Notes: a model not told the origin generated them from the sequence alone. A stretch of DNA of 64,000 nt from Coleofasciculus sp. FACHB-T130 (GCF_014695375.1 NZ_JACJOG010000055.1:1-64000), one strand, 5' to 3'. Positions 26,364 through 36,104 are shown, counted from the first letter of the stretch. A program made the numbers and translations.

Positions 26364-28358
26364 TTATTTCAGAGACAAATCTTCTTGAGCGATCGCGGCA
26401 CCAGCGGTCCACGGTTTCTTATTGTATTCAAAAGCGCCAATATCTGGTTGCTTCCCTACAAATCCATTGGTGTAAGGAGAAATGACCGCACCTTTATCTA
26501 CAGCCGCAGAAGTAGCAGTGAGTTGATAGTCGTGGTTGCTTCTATTTACAAACTGTACATCGGGAACAGTGATTTGACCTGCCGCATCTTTTTCCATGAC
26601 AATATTGTTTTCCACTGTCATCCCCCCTGCGGACTGGGTATCTTTAAATTCTTTAGCAATATTATTTTTGAGGATAGTACCTTTCATATTAGATCGAGAC
26701 GGTTCCCACCAAATCTCTCCATCTACAGTGTTGTTATACACTTGCCTATTTGTATTTAGACAGGGAGTGCCGTGACTGTTAATCGCAATCCCATGCTTGG
26801 GAATATTCCACAGAACATTGTGATGCACTACATAGTTAGAACTGTTGCCGTCTAAATAAATTCCCATGCTGCCAAAATAATGCAAACTGGGGTTGTATTC
26901 TGCTTGACTATCGTGAATTTTATTATAGGCAATCTCAGTCCCTTTGCCATCATGTCCCCATGCCTGCACCGTACCTCCGTCGCTATTTTGCCGCCCCATA
27001 TTAAATGCTTCGTTGTACATCACCTTGCCCTGCGTCAATTCATTGATATTGATCGCGCCCGGAGTTCCTAAATCAAATAAGGTGTTGTACATAATTGCAT
27101 TGACTGCGCCTTTAATATGGATGGCGCTGCTAGTGCCGGAGTAATTTGTATCGTGGATAATAGAATTAGTAATTTTACTCGAATTGCCTTCAATTCTAAT
27201 TCCCGCTCCTGCCGCATACCTAATTTCGCTATTTTTTACTTCGTTATTATTTCCTCCCAATAAAATAGCTGGCGCTCCTTGGTCGTACCAAAGATGGGGA
27301 ATCACTGCGAAATTAGAACCATACAAAAGCTTGACTTTATTAATTAAAATATTTGAACTATTATTTGAGTGGATGCCTGCCGCGAAAATATTGATATTTT
27401 CTATGCTTATATTAGATTTATTATTAATCTCAAATGCCCATTGCCTTTTTTTGACTTCTACACGGTTGCTTGCAGGATTGCTTCCGTCTATCGTCCATAG
27501 ATATAAATTTCCCGAAGCATCTCTAAACCATTCTTTTGGTGCATCCAAAGCTTCATATTTACCCCAAATATAGTAGTAATTACCCGCTTTTGGAGCATAG
27601 CCTAGAGAGTTTGCATAATATTGATAGTCGCTAAAATTAATAGTTTTAGGGGTGTGACTGGTAATCGTGCTGGTATGGGGTGCCCAATTTGGACCAGGAA
27701 CGTGATTGACTTTGGCGTTATTCCAAAAACTAGTAGGAAAGTCACTTAAAGCTTCATCTAAAATTGTGCCGCTGACTCGTGAATTGTCAGCAGCATTTGG
27801 GTTGCTAATTGAACCACCATCAGCGATCGCTTTGTCTTTACTGGTAATTTGTGCTGGGTTTTTGTTAATATTAGGCCATCTAGCCTCGACCATCATTTCA
27901 TCATTTACAAAAACCTGGTTATTCCCTTCACCTAAATCCCAGTTCATTGTTGCTTTGTAGACTTTCCCACTGGGGTGATTGTGCAGAGTCCAATTAGAAA
28001 CCGGATCTGCACCGCTAATTGTTACTTGTTCGTTTTGATAAGCTTTAAAAATAATGGGTTTTCCCGCAGTTCCAGAATTAGCGGGGATAACAGTTTCTCG
28101 ATAAATCCCGCCTTGAATCAAACAGGTATATCCAGCCGTCGCTACACTGGCACACTTTTGGATATTTTGAAAGGGTTTAGACAAAGTTCCTGAATTAGAA
28201 TCTGCGCCAGAGGGCGATACATAGTAAACTTTTGAGTCTTGTGCAGAAGCTGAACCAGGTAAATTGACTTTGCTACTTATCAAAACTAGGCAGAATACTG
28301 TAACAAAAATTGAAAATAACTTCCCAGTAATACAAAAGTTTTTATTTAAATAATTCAT
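26364..28358 (-). CDS. Secreted right-handed beta-helix protein
   Basis: This 664-residue protein has a clear signal peptide (LFSIFVTVFCLVLISS, cut near ASAQ). Next is a YYVSPSGADSNSGTLSKPFQNIQKC segment typical of DUF1565/pectate-lyase-like proteins. Residues 300-600 are parallel beta-helix coils (ISIENINIFAAGIHSNNSSN, GGNNNEVKNSEIRYAAGAG, and similar Asn-rich turns). Relatives act on or bind polysaccharides, but I cannot see a defined catalytic set. The gene is more AT-rich than its neighbours, yet has two HIP1 octamers (about 26390 and 27820). Likely exported to the periplasm or outside. Confidence 0.85.
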   Translation of the reverse strand: MNYLNKNFCITGKLFSIFVTVFCLVLISSKVNLPGSASAQDSKVYYVSPSGADSNSGTLSKPFQNIQKCASVATAGYTCLIQGGIYRETVIPANSGTAGKPIIFKAYQNEQVTISGADPVSNWTLHNHPSGKVYKATMNWDLGEGNNQVFVNDEMMVEARWPNINKNPAQITSKDKAIADGGSISNPNAADNSRVSGTILDEALSDFPTSFWNNAKVNHVPGPNWAPHTSTITSHTPKTINFSDYQYYANSLGYAPKAGNYYYIWGKYEALDAPKEWFRDASGNLYLWTIDGSNPASNRVEVKKRQWAFEINNKSNISIENINIFAAGIHSNNSSNILINKVKLLYGSNFAVIPHLWYDQGAPAILLGGNNNEVKNSEIRYAAGAGIRIEGNSSKITNSIIHDTNYSGTSSAIHIKGAVNAIMYNTLFDLGTPGAININELTQGKVMYNEAFNMGRQNSDGGTVQAWGHDGKGTEIAYNKIHDSQAEYNPSLHYFGSMGIYLDGNSSNYVVHHNVLWNIPKHGIAINSHGTPCLNTNRQVYNNTVDGEIWWEPSRSNMKGTILKNNIAKEFKDTQSAGGMTVENNIVMEKDAAGQITVPDVQFVNRSNHDYQLTATSAAVDKGAVISPYTNGFVGKQPDIGAFEYNKKPWTAGAAIAQEDLSLK

Positions 28359-28734
28359 CGTGAAAATACCATTTATTGTTTAACAATTCAAGTATTTTTA
28401 GCCGAAAATTGATACAATTTTCGGCTAAAAACTTAGGTCAAAAGCCAGAAAAAAGCAAACTGAACCAATCTCCTTTCTCCCGATAATCGCCTACTAAAAG
28501 TGCTTAAATAAACGATTCAGAATAGAGCCTAGTATGCGGTACATCATAGCCCTCTGGAGCTTTACTGAAATCCGTAAAAATTCGGACGATCAAAAAACTT
28601 CAGCGTCTCCGGAACGAGAATTTACTGAAGGGTTTTTCTCACTCATTGAAAGTTGGTGGACACGGTAGCGAAGCGGTGTTGCTCTTAGAAAATCGCTCTA
28701 TTGCAATCATTAGCGAATTGTTAGCGTTGAGGGT
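28359..28734. other. Intergenic region upstream of the beta-helix gene
   Basis: It begins with a palindromic stretch (GCCGAAAATT and AATTTTCGGC near 28400-28430), probably in the promoter or 5' leader of the beta-helix gene. From about 28670 an unbroken frame without a recognisable start runs into the structured element. No gene is called. Confidence 0.5.
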
Positions 28735-28875
28735 AAGGGCGGGTGATAACTGCCTGTACAGCACGTCAGCTGTCAACAGGGACATTTTCAACCCGCCCAC
28801 GGAAGTCGGCTCTCCCTAAGCTAAAACCTTACTTAGAGGTTCGTCTCCCTACAAGGTTGCAGCTACCCGTTGAGT
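28735..28875 (+). ncRNA. Candidate structured RNA, HEARO/omega-RNA-like
   Basis: Bases 28737-28744 pair with 28791-28798 (GGGCGGGT with ACCCGCCC). Inside, CCTGTACAGC (28753-28762) pairs with GCTGTCAACAGG (28769-28780). A second domain pairs AACCTT (28825-28830) with AAGGTT (28853-28858). The overall order recalls the HEARO motif, the RNA partner of IscB nucleases that is frequent in cyanobacteria. I rely on memory for this and cannot align it. No IscB gene is adjacent, so it would be a solo or leftover copy. It ends exactly at the ndhO stop. It could also be a plain palindromic element acting on the ndhO transcript. Confidence 0.4.
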
Positions 28876-29091
28876 TTACTTAAAGGGTTCTAGCTGATCG
28901 GCACGTAACCAGACATTTGGTGCTGGCACCTGACCAAATTTGACGAGTGCGTAGTCACCCCGCAATTGTACAACTTCACCCTTGGTTTCAAATATGTAGG
29001 AAGGGAAGCGCGAGTCGCTAGCTTGCGCTTCCACACTGTTTTCTAATTTTTCTCGCACAGCACGAACCAAATCGCCACTTTTGACTGCCAT
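28876..29091 (-). CDS. ndhO: NAD(P)H-quinone oxidoreductase subunit O
   Basis: This 71-residue soluble protein starts [19 protein letters not shown] and contains [21 protein letters not shown] and [10 protein letters not shown], all typical of NdhO. NdhO is a cyanobacterial and chloroplast-specific subunit of the NDH-1 complex and binds the membrane-facing side of the hydrophilic arm. Full length. It is encoded alone, away from the ndhC-K-J operon at 60982-62619. Confidence 0.93.
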   Translation of the reverse strand: MAVKSGDLVRAVREKLENSVEAQASDSRFPSYIFETKGEVVQLRGDYALVKFGQVPAPNVWLRADQLEPFK

Positions 29092-29628
29092 ATTTTTGTT
29101 CTGCCCTTGTGTCTAGTTCATCACTATTTTAGTTTCTATGAGGGCGGGAAAATCATCTTAAAGCAAATTTACTTAGAGGATGCCTGAAAAAGTCCTAATT
29201 GAGACGCTTAGATGGTGAATATCCCCCTTGAAAAGAAGGGATTTTAGCTGAATTATCCCCTTTCTAAGGCGGGATAGGCAGATAGAATCAACTTTTGATA
29301 CTTCTCAAACATTGTCTAAACGCTCGCTCTTTCAGACGCAGTTCACGAACGCGGACGTCTCTTTGCTCTTTGCGGTTTTGTGGTTCAATAACAACCCGAA
29401 GCTAGTTTCGTAAATCATTGAAAGTTTCTGTACTAATCGAAAATACAATGAGCTAAATTGATAAATATACTGCTCCTAAATATAGAAATACATTTGGTTT
29501 GCAAAAGTAAAAATTTTCCTAACTAATTATTTTATTTTAAACTGAACCAAGTTATCTTGGATTATCTCAGCGATCAATAACACTCAAACAGGCAATTAGC
29601 AGCCAGTAGCCAGGAAAGGAGTAACTCG
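29092..29628. other. Intergenic region between ndhO and the chemoreceptor gene
   Basis: It contains the ndhO promoter region, a C-rich/G-rich tract at about 29220-29280, and a fragment (about 29337-29390, with GACGCAGTTC and TTTGCGGTTTTG) like the repeat that makes the hairpin at 40403. The last 200 bases are AT-rich. No gene or riboswitch recognised. Confidence 0.55.
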
Positions 29629-31071
29629 GTGAATAAGCCATTAAAACTGAAGTCCCGCATTTTGCTAGGATATTCTGTTCCAATTTTATTGGCAATGGGC
29701 GTGGCTGGAGTGGTGCATTACAACATTCACAAAGTCGCTAAAGTTGCGGAAGAGGTCAAATCCATACAAAACAATATTATACAAATAGATGAAATAATTC
29801 TTGGAATATCCGTAATGGTACGGAATACCAGAGGTCATGTGGTTTTCCCCAAGGAGAAAAGCTACGAGAAAACCTACGAAGAAGGAATTAAGTTATTTCG
29901 AGAAGCATCTAAATTTTTAGAGGGAGAGATTCAAGACCCTCAGCAACGAGAAAATTTGACTAAAATTATTGAGGCGGGTCAGGAAATTGATGAGGCGTCT
30001 AGAAAGATATTCAACTTGCTCGATAGCGGTAAGATTGCCGAGGCTGTTGAGTTAACGAAGTCTATACGAATGCTGGGAATTAATGACTGGCGTGAGGATA
30101 TGCTTAAACAAGCAAATTATCAGTTAGCGGCACAAGCTAAACAACAAGATACTGCGATGTACTGGCTCACGATTGTAGTTTGGCTCGGTGCCGGATTATC
30201 TGCAATATTTGCTTTGGGAATTGGTTCGTTAATCGCTTCGCGCATCAGCCAGCAGATTAATGAGATCGTCGATGCGATCGCGCACTCTTCCAGAGCGATC
30301 GCTAGCACCGTTGAACAGCAAGAACGCATCGCTGTCTCTCAAGCCAGTTCGGTGAATCAAACTACTACAACGATGGATGAGTTGGGGACTTCTTCCCTGC
30401 AATCGGCGCAACAAGCCGCAGCAGCCTCTGCGGGAGCGCGTCAGGCTCTGATATTAGCAGAAGGGGGAACCGAAGCCGTGCAGCAAACTCTGGGAGGGAT
30501 GGCGACGCTCAGCGAGAAGGTAGAAGCGATCGCAGCTCAAATTCTGCAATTGAACGAACAAACTCATCAAATTAGCAACATTACAAACTTGGTAAGCGAT
30601 CTCGCGAACCAGACAAATATGCTAGCGCTGAATGCTGCTGTAGAGGCGGTTCGGGCTGGAGAACATGGTAAGGGATTTGCGGTGGTGGCGGGGGAAATTC
30701 GGAAACTCGCCGATCAAAGCAAGAAGTCAGCGCAAGAAATCAACACCCTCGTCGTTGACATCCAACGCGCGATTAATTCAACCGTAAAAGTGACAGCGGA
30801 GGGCACGAAGACGGTGGAAGCCGGGGTACAGTTCTCTCATCAAACTGCGGACGCCTTTACGGGGATGACGAACGCCATCAACCATGTAGTTACAAACAGC
30901 CAACAAATTGCCTTGAGTGCCCAACAACAAGCGATCGCGATTCAACAAGTCGTTGATGCCATGAACGTCCTCAACCAGGGAGCAAAAGAAACGGCGAGTG
31001 GGATCGGGCAAACCAAAGCGGGCACCCAAAACCTCAACGAAGCAGCCCTAAACCTGAAGTCAATTGTCTAA
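29629..31071 (+). CDS. Methyl-accepting chemotaxis protein
   Basis: This 480-residue protein uses a GTG start with AGGAAAGGAG just upstream. Residues 9-30 form the first membrane helix. Residues 35-170 are a helical periplasmic sensor of 4HB/CHASE3 type, and the second membrane helix is at about 176-200. The cytoplasmic part has the conserved hairpin tip ([20 protein letters not shown], then [18 protein letters not shown]). No clear HAMP domain lies between the membrane helix and the signalling domain. It should form trimers of dimers and control a CheA kinase, probably in phototaxis or type IV pilus motility. No che genes are nearby. Confidence 0.88.
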   Translation: MNKPLKLKSRILLGYSVPILLAMGVAGVVHYNIHKVAKVAEEVKSIQNNIIQIDEIILGISVMVRNTRGHVVFPKEKSYEKTYEEGIKLFREASKFLEGEIQDPQQRENLTKIIEAGQEIDEASRKIFNLLDSGKIAEAVELTKSIRMLGINDWREDMLKQANYQLAAQAKQQDTAMYWLTIVVWLGAGLSAIFALGIGSLIASRISQQINEIVDAIAHSSRAIASTVEQQERIAVSQASSVNQTTTTMDELGTSSLQSAQQAAAASAGARQALILAEGGTEAVQQTLGGMATLSEKVEAIAAQILQLNEQTHQISNITNLVSDLANQTNMLALNAAVEAVRAGEHGKGFAVVAGEIRKLADQSKKSAQEINTLVVDIQRAINSTVKVTAEGTKTVEAGVQFSHQTADAFTGMTNAINHVVTNSQQIALSAQQQAIAIQQVVDAMNVLNQGAKETASGIGQTKAGTQNLNEAALNLKSIV

Positions 31072-31142
31072 TCGCCAATCGCGAATTGATAACTCCCTCC
31101 CCTCGGCACCCCTGCCCATCTGCATTTTATAGGGCTGACATT

Positions 31143-31988
31143 CTAGCGTTGACACTGGGGGCAAAAATGCGCGGAGCGTCCGGCTAATCTAATGCGCTCA
31201 ATCGGTGTGCTACAAACTCGACAGGGGACACCCGTGCGGTTATAAACCCAGGCGACCCCGCCATAGTTGCCGTTAACGCCCTGCACGTTGAGAAAGTTAC
31301 TAAAAGTCGTTCCCCCAGCCTCAATACTGGCTTGCAACACTTGAATAATTGCCCCTCTCAAACGCTCAATTTGCGCTAATTTTAGATCGGCACAAAGGGT
31401 TTTGGGTGGCACACCACTGAGAAACAAAGCTTCATCGGCATAGATATTGCCGACTCCAGCCACCACCGATTGATCCAGCAAGGCGGTTTTGATGGGACGG
31501 CGGCGATTTTGCAGTGCCAGCGCCAGGTACTCCACGGAAAACGCTGGGGAAAAGGGATCGGGGCCTAAAACCTGTAAACCAGTGATGATGCTTTCTGGCG
31601 GTGTTCCTGGCGGTACCCACCACATCTTGCCAAAGGTTCGCTGGTCAACAAAGCGCAACTCCTTCTCACTGGTCTTCTCACTGGTAAAGAACAGCCGCAC
31701 TCGCGTATGTTTCTGGAGTGATTCCTGCGAGTCAAGCCATAGCAGCTGACCCGTCATCCGCAGGTGAACGCCCAACCAAGCAGATGAGGAGAGTTCTGCC
31801 AGCAGGTATTTACCACGCCGGTGCCACTGAGTAATAACTGAACCGGCAAGCCCAGCCAAAAAATCTACAGAGGAAAGGGGGTGGGCAATTGTGCGTTCAA
31901 GCAACACATCGCCACCCCATATTTCCTGATTCAGGGTCAATTTATTTAGACCCCGGCGAACTGTTTCAACTTCAGGCAGTTCTGGCAC
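31143..31988 (-). CDS. mutM: Formamidopyrimidine-DNA glycosylase (MutM/Fpg)
   Basis: This 281-residue enzyme starts (GTG) MPELPEVETVRRGL, giving the catalytic Pro2 and Glu3 after removal of Met. The C terminus has the zinc finger CRVC...FCPQCQR. It removes oxidised purines such as 8-oxoguanine and cuts the abasic site. It begins three bases after the psaE stop, so the two are likely translated from one mRNA. The psaE-fpg pair is known from other cyanobacteria and fits repair of light-driven oxidative damage. Confidence 0.93.
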   Translation of the reverse strand: MPELPEVETVRRGLNKLTLNQEIWGGDVLLERTIAHPLSSVDFLAGLAGSVITQWHRRGKYLLAELSSSAWLGVHLRMTGQLLWLDSQESLQKHTRVRLFFTSEKTSEKELRFVDQRTFGKMWWVPPGTPPESIITGLQVLGPDPFSPAFSVEYLALALQNRRRPIKTALLDQSVVAGVGNIYADEALFLSGVPPKTLCADLKLAQIERLRGAIIQVLQASIEAGGTTFSNFLNVQGVNGNYGGVAWVYNRTGVPCRVCSTPIERIRLAGRSAHFCPQCQR

Positions 31989-31991
31989 AAC

Positions 31992-32369
31992 TTAACGTGA
32001 GTCAGTTCCCTGATTGGGAGAGCCTTGTACAACTGAGCTACCTTCTCCAGACTCTGGTGCAGCGCTGGCCTTCCCATCAAGAACTCGGTTGCCCTGACCT
32101 GTTCTGCGAGTCCGCTCGTCGATGGTGGTTTGTTTGCCACCGGAAGCGGCAGTAGTGGGTTTCTTCCCTGCTGCCTTGGGTGCTTCAACCTCTACCACTT
32201 CGTTCATGGCAAAGTTGTTGGTATTAACGCCAGCGTAGTTGACATTATTGAAACGGACAATCACTGGGTATTTGATGCCGCTCTGGTCTATGGAAGCAAC
32301 AGTCCCAGTATCCTGAAACCAGAAAGATTCTTTGCGGAGAATCTGAACTTTTGAACCACGTTGAACCAT
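31992..32369 (-). CDS. psaE: Photosystem I subunit IV (PsaE) with long C-terminal extension
   Basis: Residues 1-64 match PsaE closely ([47 protein letters not shown]), the SH3-like stromal subunit that helps ferredoxin docking and cyclic electron flow. Usual PsaE proteins stop at about 65-76 residues. This one continues for about 60 residues of Lys, Ser, Gly and Ala-rich, probably disordered sequence ([20 protein letters not shown], then [12 protein letters not shown], then Ser/Gly-rich). No frameshift is apparent; the frame runs to three bases before mutM. Confidence 0.93.
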   Translation of the reverse strand: MVQRGSKVQILRKESFWFQDTGTVASIDQSGIKYPVIVRFNNVNYAGVNTNNFAMNEVVEVEAPKAAGKKPTTAASGGKQTTIDERTRRTGQGNRVLDGKASAAPESGEGSSVVQGSPNQGTDSR

Positions 32370-32450
32370 AAGTGTTTTTTCCCTTACGTCATTAAGGTAC
32401 AGCGTACTACTCGATCGGGAGCTGCTGAGCCTCCCAGTCTTTAAGTTTTA

Positions 32451-33110
32451 TTACTGTTCGATCCAACGCAGTCGGACGAAGTGAGCGGGACGACCCCAGA
32501 TGTCAGGCGTTGCCGAAATGTCTTCTATCGCCAAATTAAAGGGAATGGAGGTTGTAATGTATTGTTGGGCAAGACCGCCCAGATCGGGCGTTAATTGGGC
32601 AGCAGCGGTGGTAGCGATGCCTAAACCCAAAAGTTGCTCGATGGGGCCACGAGGCAGGACGAGATGGATACCCAAGGCGAGTCCGGCGGTGACAAGCATC
32701 CCGACTGAAAAATTCGTGCCGCAACGCGGATGCACGGCGAGGTTCCATTCTCCACGGGTAATGCGCCAGAGGGCAGTGCGAACAGCACGATGCAAATCAG
32801 CGCTGTTGACTTGACCGTAGAGGTAAAATCCTTGGTCGGTGGAAAGACCTCCTAGAGTGTTGTTATCTAGTTGTCTGGAGGTTGATACACCCCTGGCGTT
32901 CGGGGAGTTACAGGTGTCGCTCAAGACCCAAACCGTGGCGTGTTCTAAGGCATGAACCTGACGCAGCATCAGGATTTCCTTTAGCCCAGGAACAAAGTTC
33001 AGGGTTCTGAGGAGATCGGCATCTTGTGTCGGTTGAGGAGCTGGGGAGTCAAAGCTCCAGTCAAAGCTCCAGAAGTTGCCAGTCTGAGAAGAAGCAGAAG
33101 CAGTAGTCAT
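32451..33110 (-). CDS. DUF6391-like conserved cyanobacterial protein
   Basis: This 219-residue protein has a Ser/Thr/Gln-rich start, then LMLRQVHALEHATVWVLSD, NTLGGLSTDQGFYLYGQV and LAVHPRCGTNFSVGMLVTAG. One or two hydrophobic segments follow at about 140-180 (MLVTAGLALGIHLVLP, LLGLGIATTAAAQL). I believe this is the DUF6391 group of cyanobacteria, function unknown. The HALEH string has the HxxEH pattern of some zinc peptidases, but the rest of such a site is not visible. It lies upstream of psaE on the same strand (81 bases). Confidence 0.65.
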   Translation of the reverse strand: MTTASASSQTGNFWSFDWSFDSPAPQPTQDADLLRTLNFVPGLKEILMLRQVHALEHATVWVLSDTCNSPNARGVSTSRQLDNNTLGGLSTDQGFYLYGQVNSADLHRAVRTALWRITRGEWNLAVHPRCGTNFSVGMLVTAGLALGIHLVLPRGPIEQLLGLGIATTAAAQLTPDLGGLAQQYITTSIPFNLAIEDISATPDIWGRPAHFVRLRWIEQ

Positions 33111-33271
33111 AGAGTAGAACTACTCCAAAAGCAGATAGATTAACTGGGATGTTTTTCAACTTTAGCGTTTACGCCTTTGAGCCGTTGCAAATTTTTGTGA
33201 GATTGCCACTCCTGCTACTCGCGCTCAAAAGCCGGTCACGTTGGGGTTTTGTCGGTTGAGTTGTTGAAAGG

Positions 33272-34747
33272 CTACTCCAGCAAGGTAGATTGATGAGCAG
33301 GCTGCTGAATGGGAATTTCGATTGCGAATTCTGTTCCTTTTCCTGGCTCTGAGAAGCATTGCAAGCTGCCACCGTGCTTCTCAACGACAATTTGATAGCT
33401 GATGGCTAATCCCAGCCCTGTTTCTCTTTCCACATTTTTAGTGGTGAAAAAAGAATTAAAAATGCGTGACTTTACTTCGGAAGCGATACCCGGCCCATTA
33501 TCGATAATCCGAATCGCTACTTTATCAGCAACTAGGGGCACCACTGTGCCGTGTGCGTCCTGTTGATTATTTGTTTGATTGTCAGTTGTGTGTTCGCTGA
33601 CCGCCGAACCCTGAGTGCTGACAATTGAGGTTTGGATGACGATCCGGCTGGGATGGTTTCGGATTTCATCAGGCGATCGCTCTTTGTCATAATCATTCAA
33701 GGCATCAATCGCATTGCTGAGAATGTTCAAAAACACCTGATTGAGTTGTCCGGCATAACACTCTACCGGGGGTAAATTTCCATACTCTTTGAGGATCTGA
33801 ATTCCCGAATGTTCTGTCTTGGCTTTCAGTCGATGCTGCAATATTAATAAAGTACTCTCAATTCCTTCATGAATATTGACCGGCTTCATCGCTGATTCAT
33901 CTAAGCGCGAGAAGTTACGCAAACTCGAAACAATCTGACAGATTCTGTCAGCGCCTACTTTCATGGAAGACAACATTCTGGGCAAGTCTTCAATTAGAAA
34001 ATTTAGATCGATTTCTTCTGCCTGTTCCTGAATCCTTAAAGACGGCTGAGGATATTCTTGCTGATAAACTACCAACAAATCCAATAAAGCTTGAGTATAT
34101 TCATCTAAGTAAGTGAGGTTGCCGTAGATGAAATTAACTGGGTTGTTGATGGCGTGAACAACACCGGCAACCAGTTGACCTAAACTCGCCATTTTTTCAG
34201 ATTGAATGAGCCGAGCTTGAGTATTTTGCAGTTGTGTTAAGGCTTCAGTCAGTTGTCGAGATTTCTCGCTGAGCATCTCGACTTGTGCTTCTACTTGAGC
34301 GTGCAACCGAGCCTGTTTGATAAAGTTAAGATAGGCTTTGGAGTGGTAGCGGATACGAGCGACTAGCTCAATTTTGTCTGGCAGTTTTATCAAGTAGTCA
34401 TTTACATCCAGAGCAAAGGCTTCCGCTTTGACTGCTGGATCTTCTTTCGCTGAAAGTACAATAATCGGAACATCTCGCGTTGCGGAATTAGCCCGAAAAA
34501 ACCGTACCAACAGCAACCCATTAATTTCGGGCATTACTAAATCTTGTAAGATGACTGTTGGAGCAATTTCTGTCGCCATTTGAATTGCTTGAGTCGGCTC
34601 ACTACAATAGTGAAAAATGATATCTTCTTCAGTGGCAAGCATCCGACGTATTGCTACACCGACCAGAGCTTGATCGTCAACGAGTAAGACGGTTAATGGC
34701 TGTTCCACAGAAGAAGCTGATTCTGTTTCCTTAAGCATTGCGAGCAT
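33272..34747 (-). CDS. Hybrid receiver-histidine kinase
   Basis: This 491-residue protein has a receiver domain (about 18-135; phospho-acceptor Asp69 in LQDLVMPE, switch Lys in LSAKED). A coiled coil (about 145-185) leads to a dimerisation domain with His198. The HATPase domain follows (N box NAIDAL, G boxes DNGPGI and GLGLAIS, end GKGTEFAIEIP). The His box reads HAINNP where most related kinases have HEINNP, so the acidic residue beside the phospho-His is missing. It has no membrane segment or sensor domain, so input probably comes from a partner that phosphorylates the receiver. Met4 is an alternative start. Confidence 0.87.
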   Translation of the reverse strand: MLAMLKETESASSVEQPLTVLLVDDQALVGVAIRRMLATEEDIIFHYCSEPTQAIQMATEIAPTVILQDLVMPEINGLLLVRFFRANSATRDVPIIVLSAKEDPAVKAEAFALDVNDYLIKLPDKIELVARIRYHSKAYLNFIKQARLHAQVEAQVEMLSEKSRQLTEALTQLQNTQARLIQSEKMASLGQLVAGVVHAINNPVNFIYGNLTYLDEYTQALLDLLVVYQQEYPQPSLRIQEQAEEIDLNFLIEDLPRMLSSMKVGADRICQIVSSLRNFSRLDESAMKPVNIHEGIESTLLILQHRLKAKTEHSGIQILKEYGNLPPVECYAGQLNQVFLNILSNAIDALNDYDKERSPDEIRNHPSRIVIQTSIVSTQGSAVSEHTTDNQTNNQQDAHGTVVPLVADKVAIRIIDNGPGIASEVKSRIFNSFFTTKNVERETGLGLAISYQIVVEKHGGSLQCFSEPGKGTEFAIEIPIQQPAHQSTLLE

Positions 34748-35124
34748 TCATCAACAAGAACATTTCACTTTTTTAGGAAAAATTTCCCTAGTTACGTTGA
34801 AGTTTGGTTTGCGATAATTTATTTAATTAGATTGGTTAAATAAAATTATTTTTATGATAAGTGATTTTTAATCAATATTCTGATTGTAAAAAATCGTCCG
34901 CGATCGCGATTGTTTTTTCGGACTTATGCCTAAAGCAATCGTCAGTGTTAAGTTAGAATGTAATCGCCGATACAAGAACTTCTAGAGCATCGGTTTATTT
35001 ATGACAAACAAAGCGTAAAGTCACCGGGTCAGCCAAATTTAGAAGGGTTGCAGAAGACTCGCGGTTATTCATGTCTCTACAGCAGGTTAACCCCTGCTAT
35101 TTAACTTTAATTTGGATGCGTCCA
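34748..35124. other. Intergenic region between the TolB-like and kinase genes
   Basis: AT-rich with a HIP1-like GCGATCGCGA near 34902. It should hold the promoter of the kinase gene (minus strand). No gene, RNA or clear repeat found. Confidence 0.5.
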
Positions 35125-35718
35125 TCAATTGGGAGCCGCTGGTGTGGGTGAGGCGGGGACTTCAGGGCTGTTTAGAGGTGCCGAACGGCTGGTGGGTAAG
35201 GATAATTCGACACTGGGTCCACGATCGTAAATTTCAATGTCCCACTGCCCGGAACGATTGGATTCAAAGGCAATAAATCGACCGTTCCCGCTAATGGTGG
35301 GACGGCGGACTTCACCGAGAATATTGTCGGTAATGACCTCAGATTGCAGGCTTTGGCGGTCATAAACGAAAACATCTGGTTTGCCCCGTTCCTCGGAGAT
35401 GTAGACGATGTAACGACCATCAGCACTGATATCTGGCTGTTCGTGGATGACACCCGCTTGGTTGAGTCCGGGGAGAGGGATAAGGCGACGACGCTGAACG
35501 TCGTAGAGATAGACGCCGCGACGGGCTTGGCGATTTGAGGTAAAGACGAGGTAGCGACCATCGTAAGAAAACCGGGGTTCTTGTTCGGCGGCTAAGCTGT
35601 TGAGGGAGGCTCCCAGCAGTTGCGGAGGTGGAGTGAGCAAACCGCGATCGCGACATCCACTCAAGGCGGCAAATAAACCAACTGCTAAAACTGGCAGATA
35701 ACGTTTGTGTTTAGTCAT
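35125..35718 (-). CDS. TolB-like beta-propeller lipoprotein
   Basis: This 197-residue protein starts with a lipoprotein signal (VLAVGLFAALSGC, lipidated Cys22). It has about three PD40/WD40-like units: FSYDGRYLVFTSNRQ, DISADGRYIVYISE and ISGNGRFIAFESNRSGQWD. The proline-rich C terminus looks disordered. Three blades are too few for a closed propeller, so it may pair with itself or be a shortened member. It is probably anchored in the periplasm; function unknown. Confidence 0.8.
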   Translation of the reverse strand: MTKHKRYLPVLAVGLFAALSGCRDRGLLTPPPQLLGASLNSLAAEQEPRFSYDGRYLVFTSNRQARRGVYLYDVQRRRLIPLPGLNQAGVIHEQPDISADGRYIVYISEERGKPDVFVYDRQSLQSEVITDNILGEVRRPTISGNGRFIAFESNRSGQWDIEIYDRGPSVELSLPTSRSAPLNSPEVPASPTPAAPN

Positions 35719-36104
35719 TTGTCATTAGTTTTTCGGAATAGATATTAAATAACTTCAGTCTGGTCGGGGAAGTACGTCAAAAGGGCGGAGATTCCCCCCG
35801 CCCTTTCGATGTGGCGTTTGATGTTACGACCACCCAACCAGAGTACTGAATGTAGCGTTGGGTAACGCGATCGCTTAACCCAATCTACGAGGTGAAGGGA
35901 TGTAGGTTATTGAATCCGCGACCCTGATTGATTCGTTTGCTAGCGAATTAGCCATTGACAAATTGAAAAGCAATTGACAATTCGCCATGAATTCGCTAAT
36001 CTCACAATTCACAATAATTGACTGACCAACAACCCATAACCAACAACCCATGACCAATGACTAATGACGATTGTCTTTTTTCGCAGGGTTTCCCGGTTGC
36101 TTGC
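35719..36104. other. Intergenic region between the TolB-like and PedR-like genes
   Basis: It contains a perfect nine-base hairpin (AAAGGGCGG at 35780-35788 with CCGCCCTTT at 35798-35806), and from about 35940 low-complexity heptad repeats. The short open frame on the minus strand here consists of these repeats and is not called. Confidence 0.6.
36021..36069. repeat. Degenerate heptanucleotide repeats
   Basis: Runs of ACCAACAACCCAT and ATGACCAATGACTAATGAC, the same low-complexity type as at 24562-24620. Confidence 0.6.

Noticed and set aside
32451-33110. Zinc peptidase based on the HALEH string (HxxEH)
   Set aside because: Only the short motif is present. The second Glu ligand and the length of known inverted zincins are missing.
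35875-36057. Open frame of 60 codons on the minus strand between the TolB-like and PedR-like genes
   Set aside because: It is composed of heptanucleotide repeat sequence.
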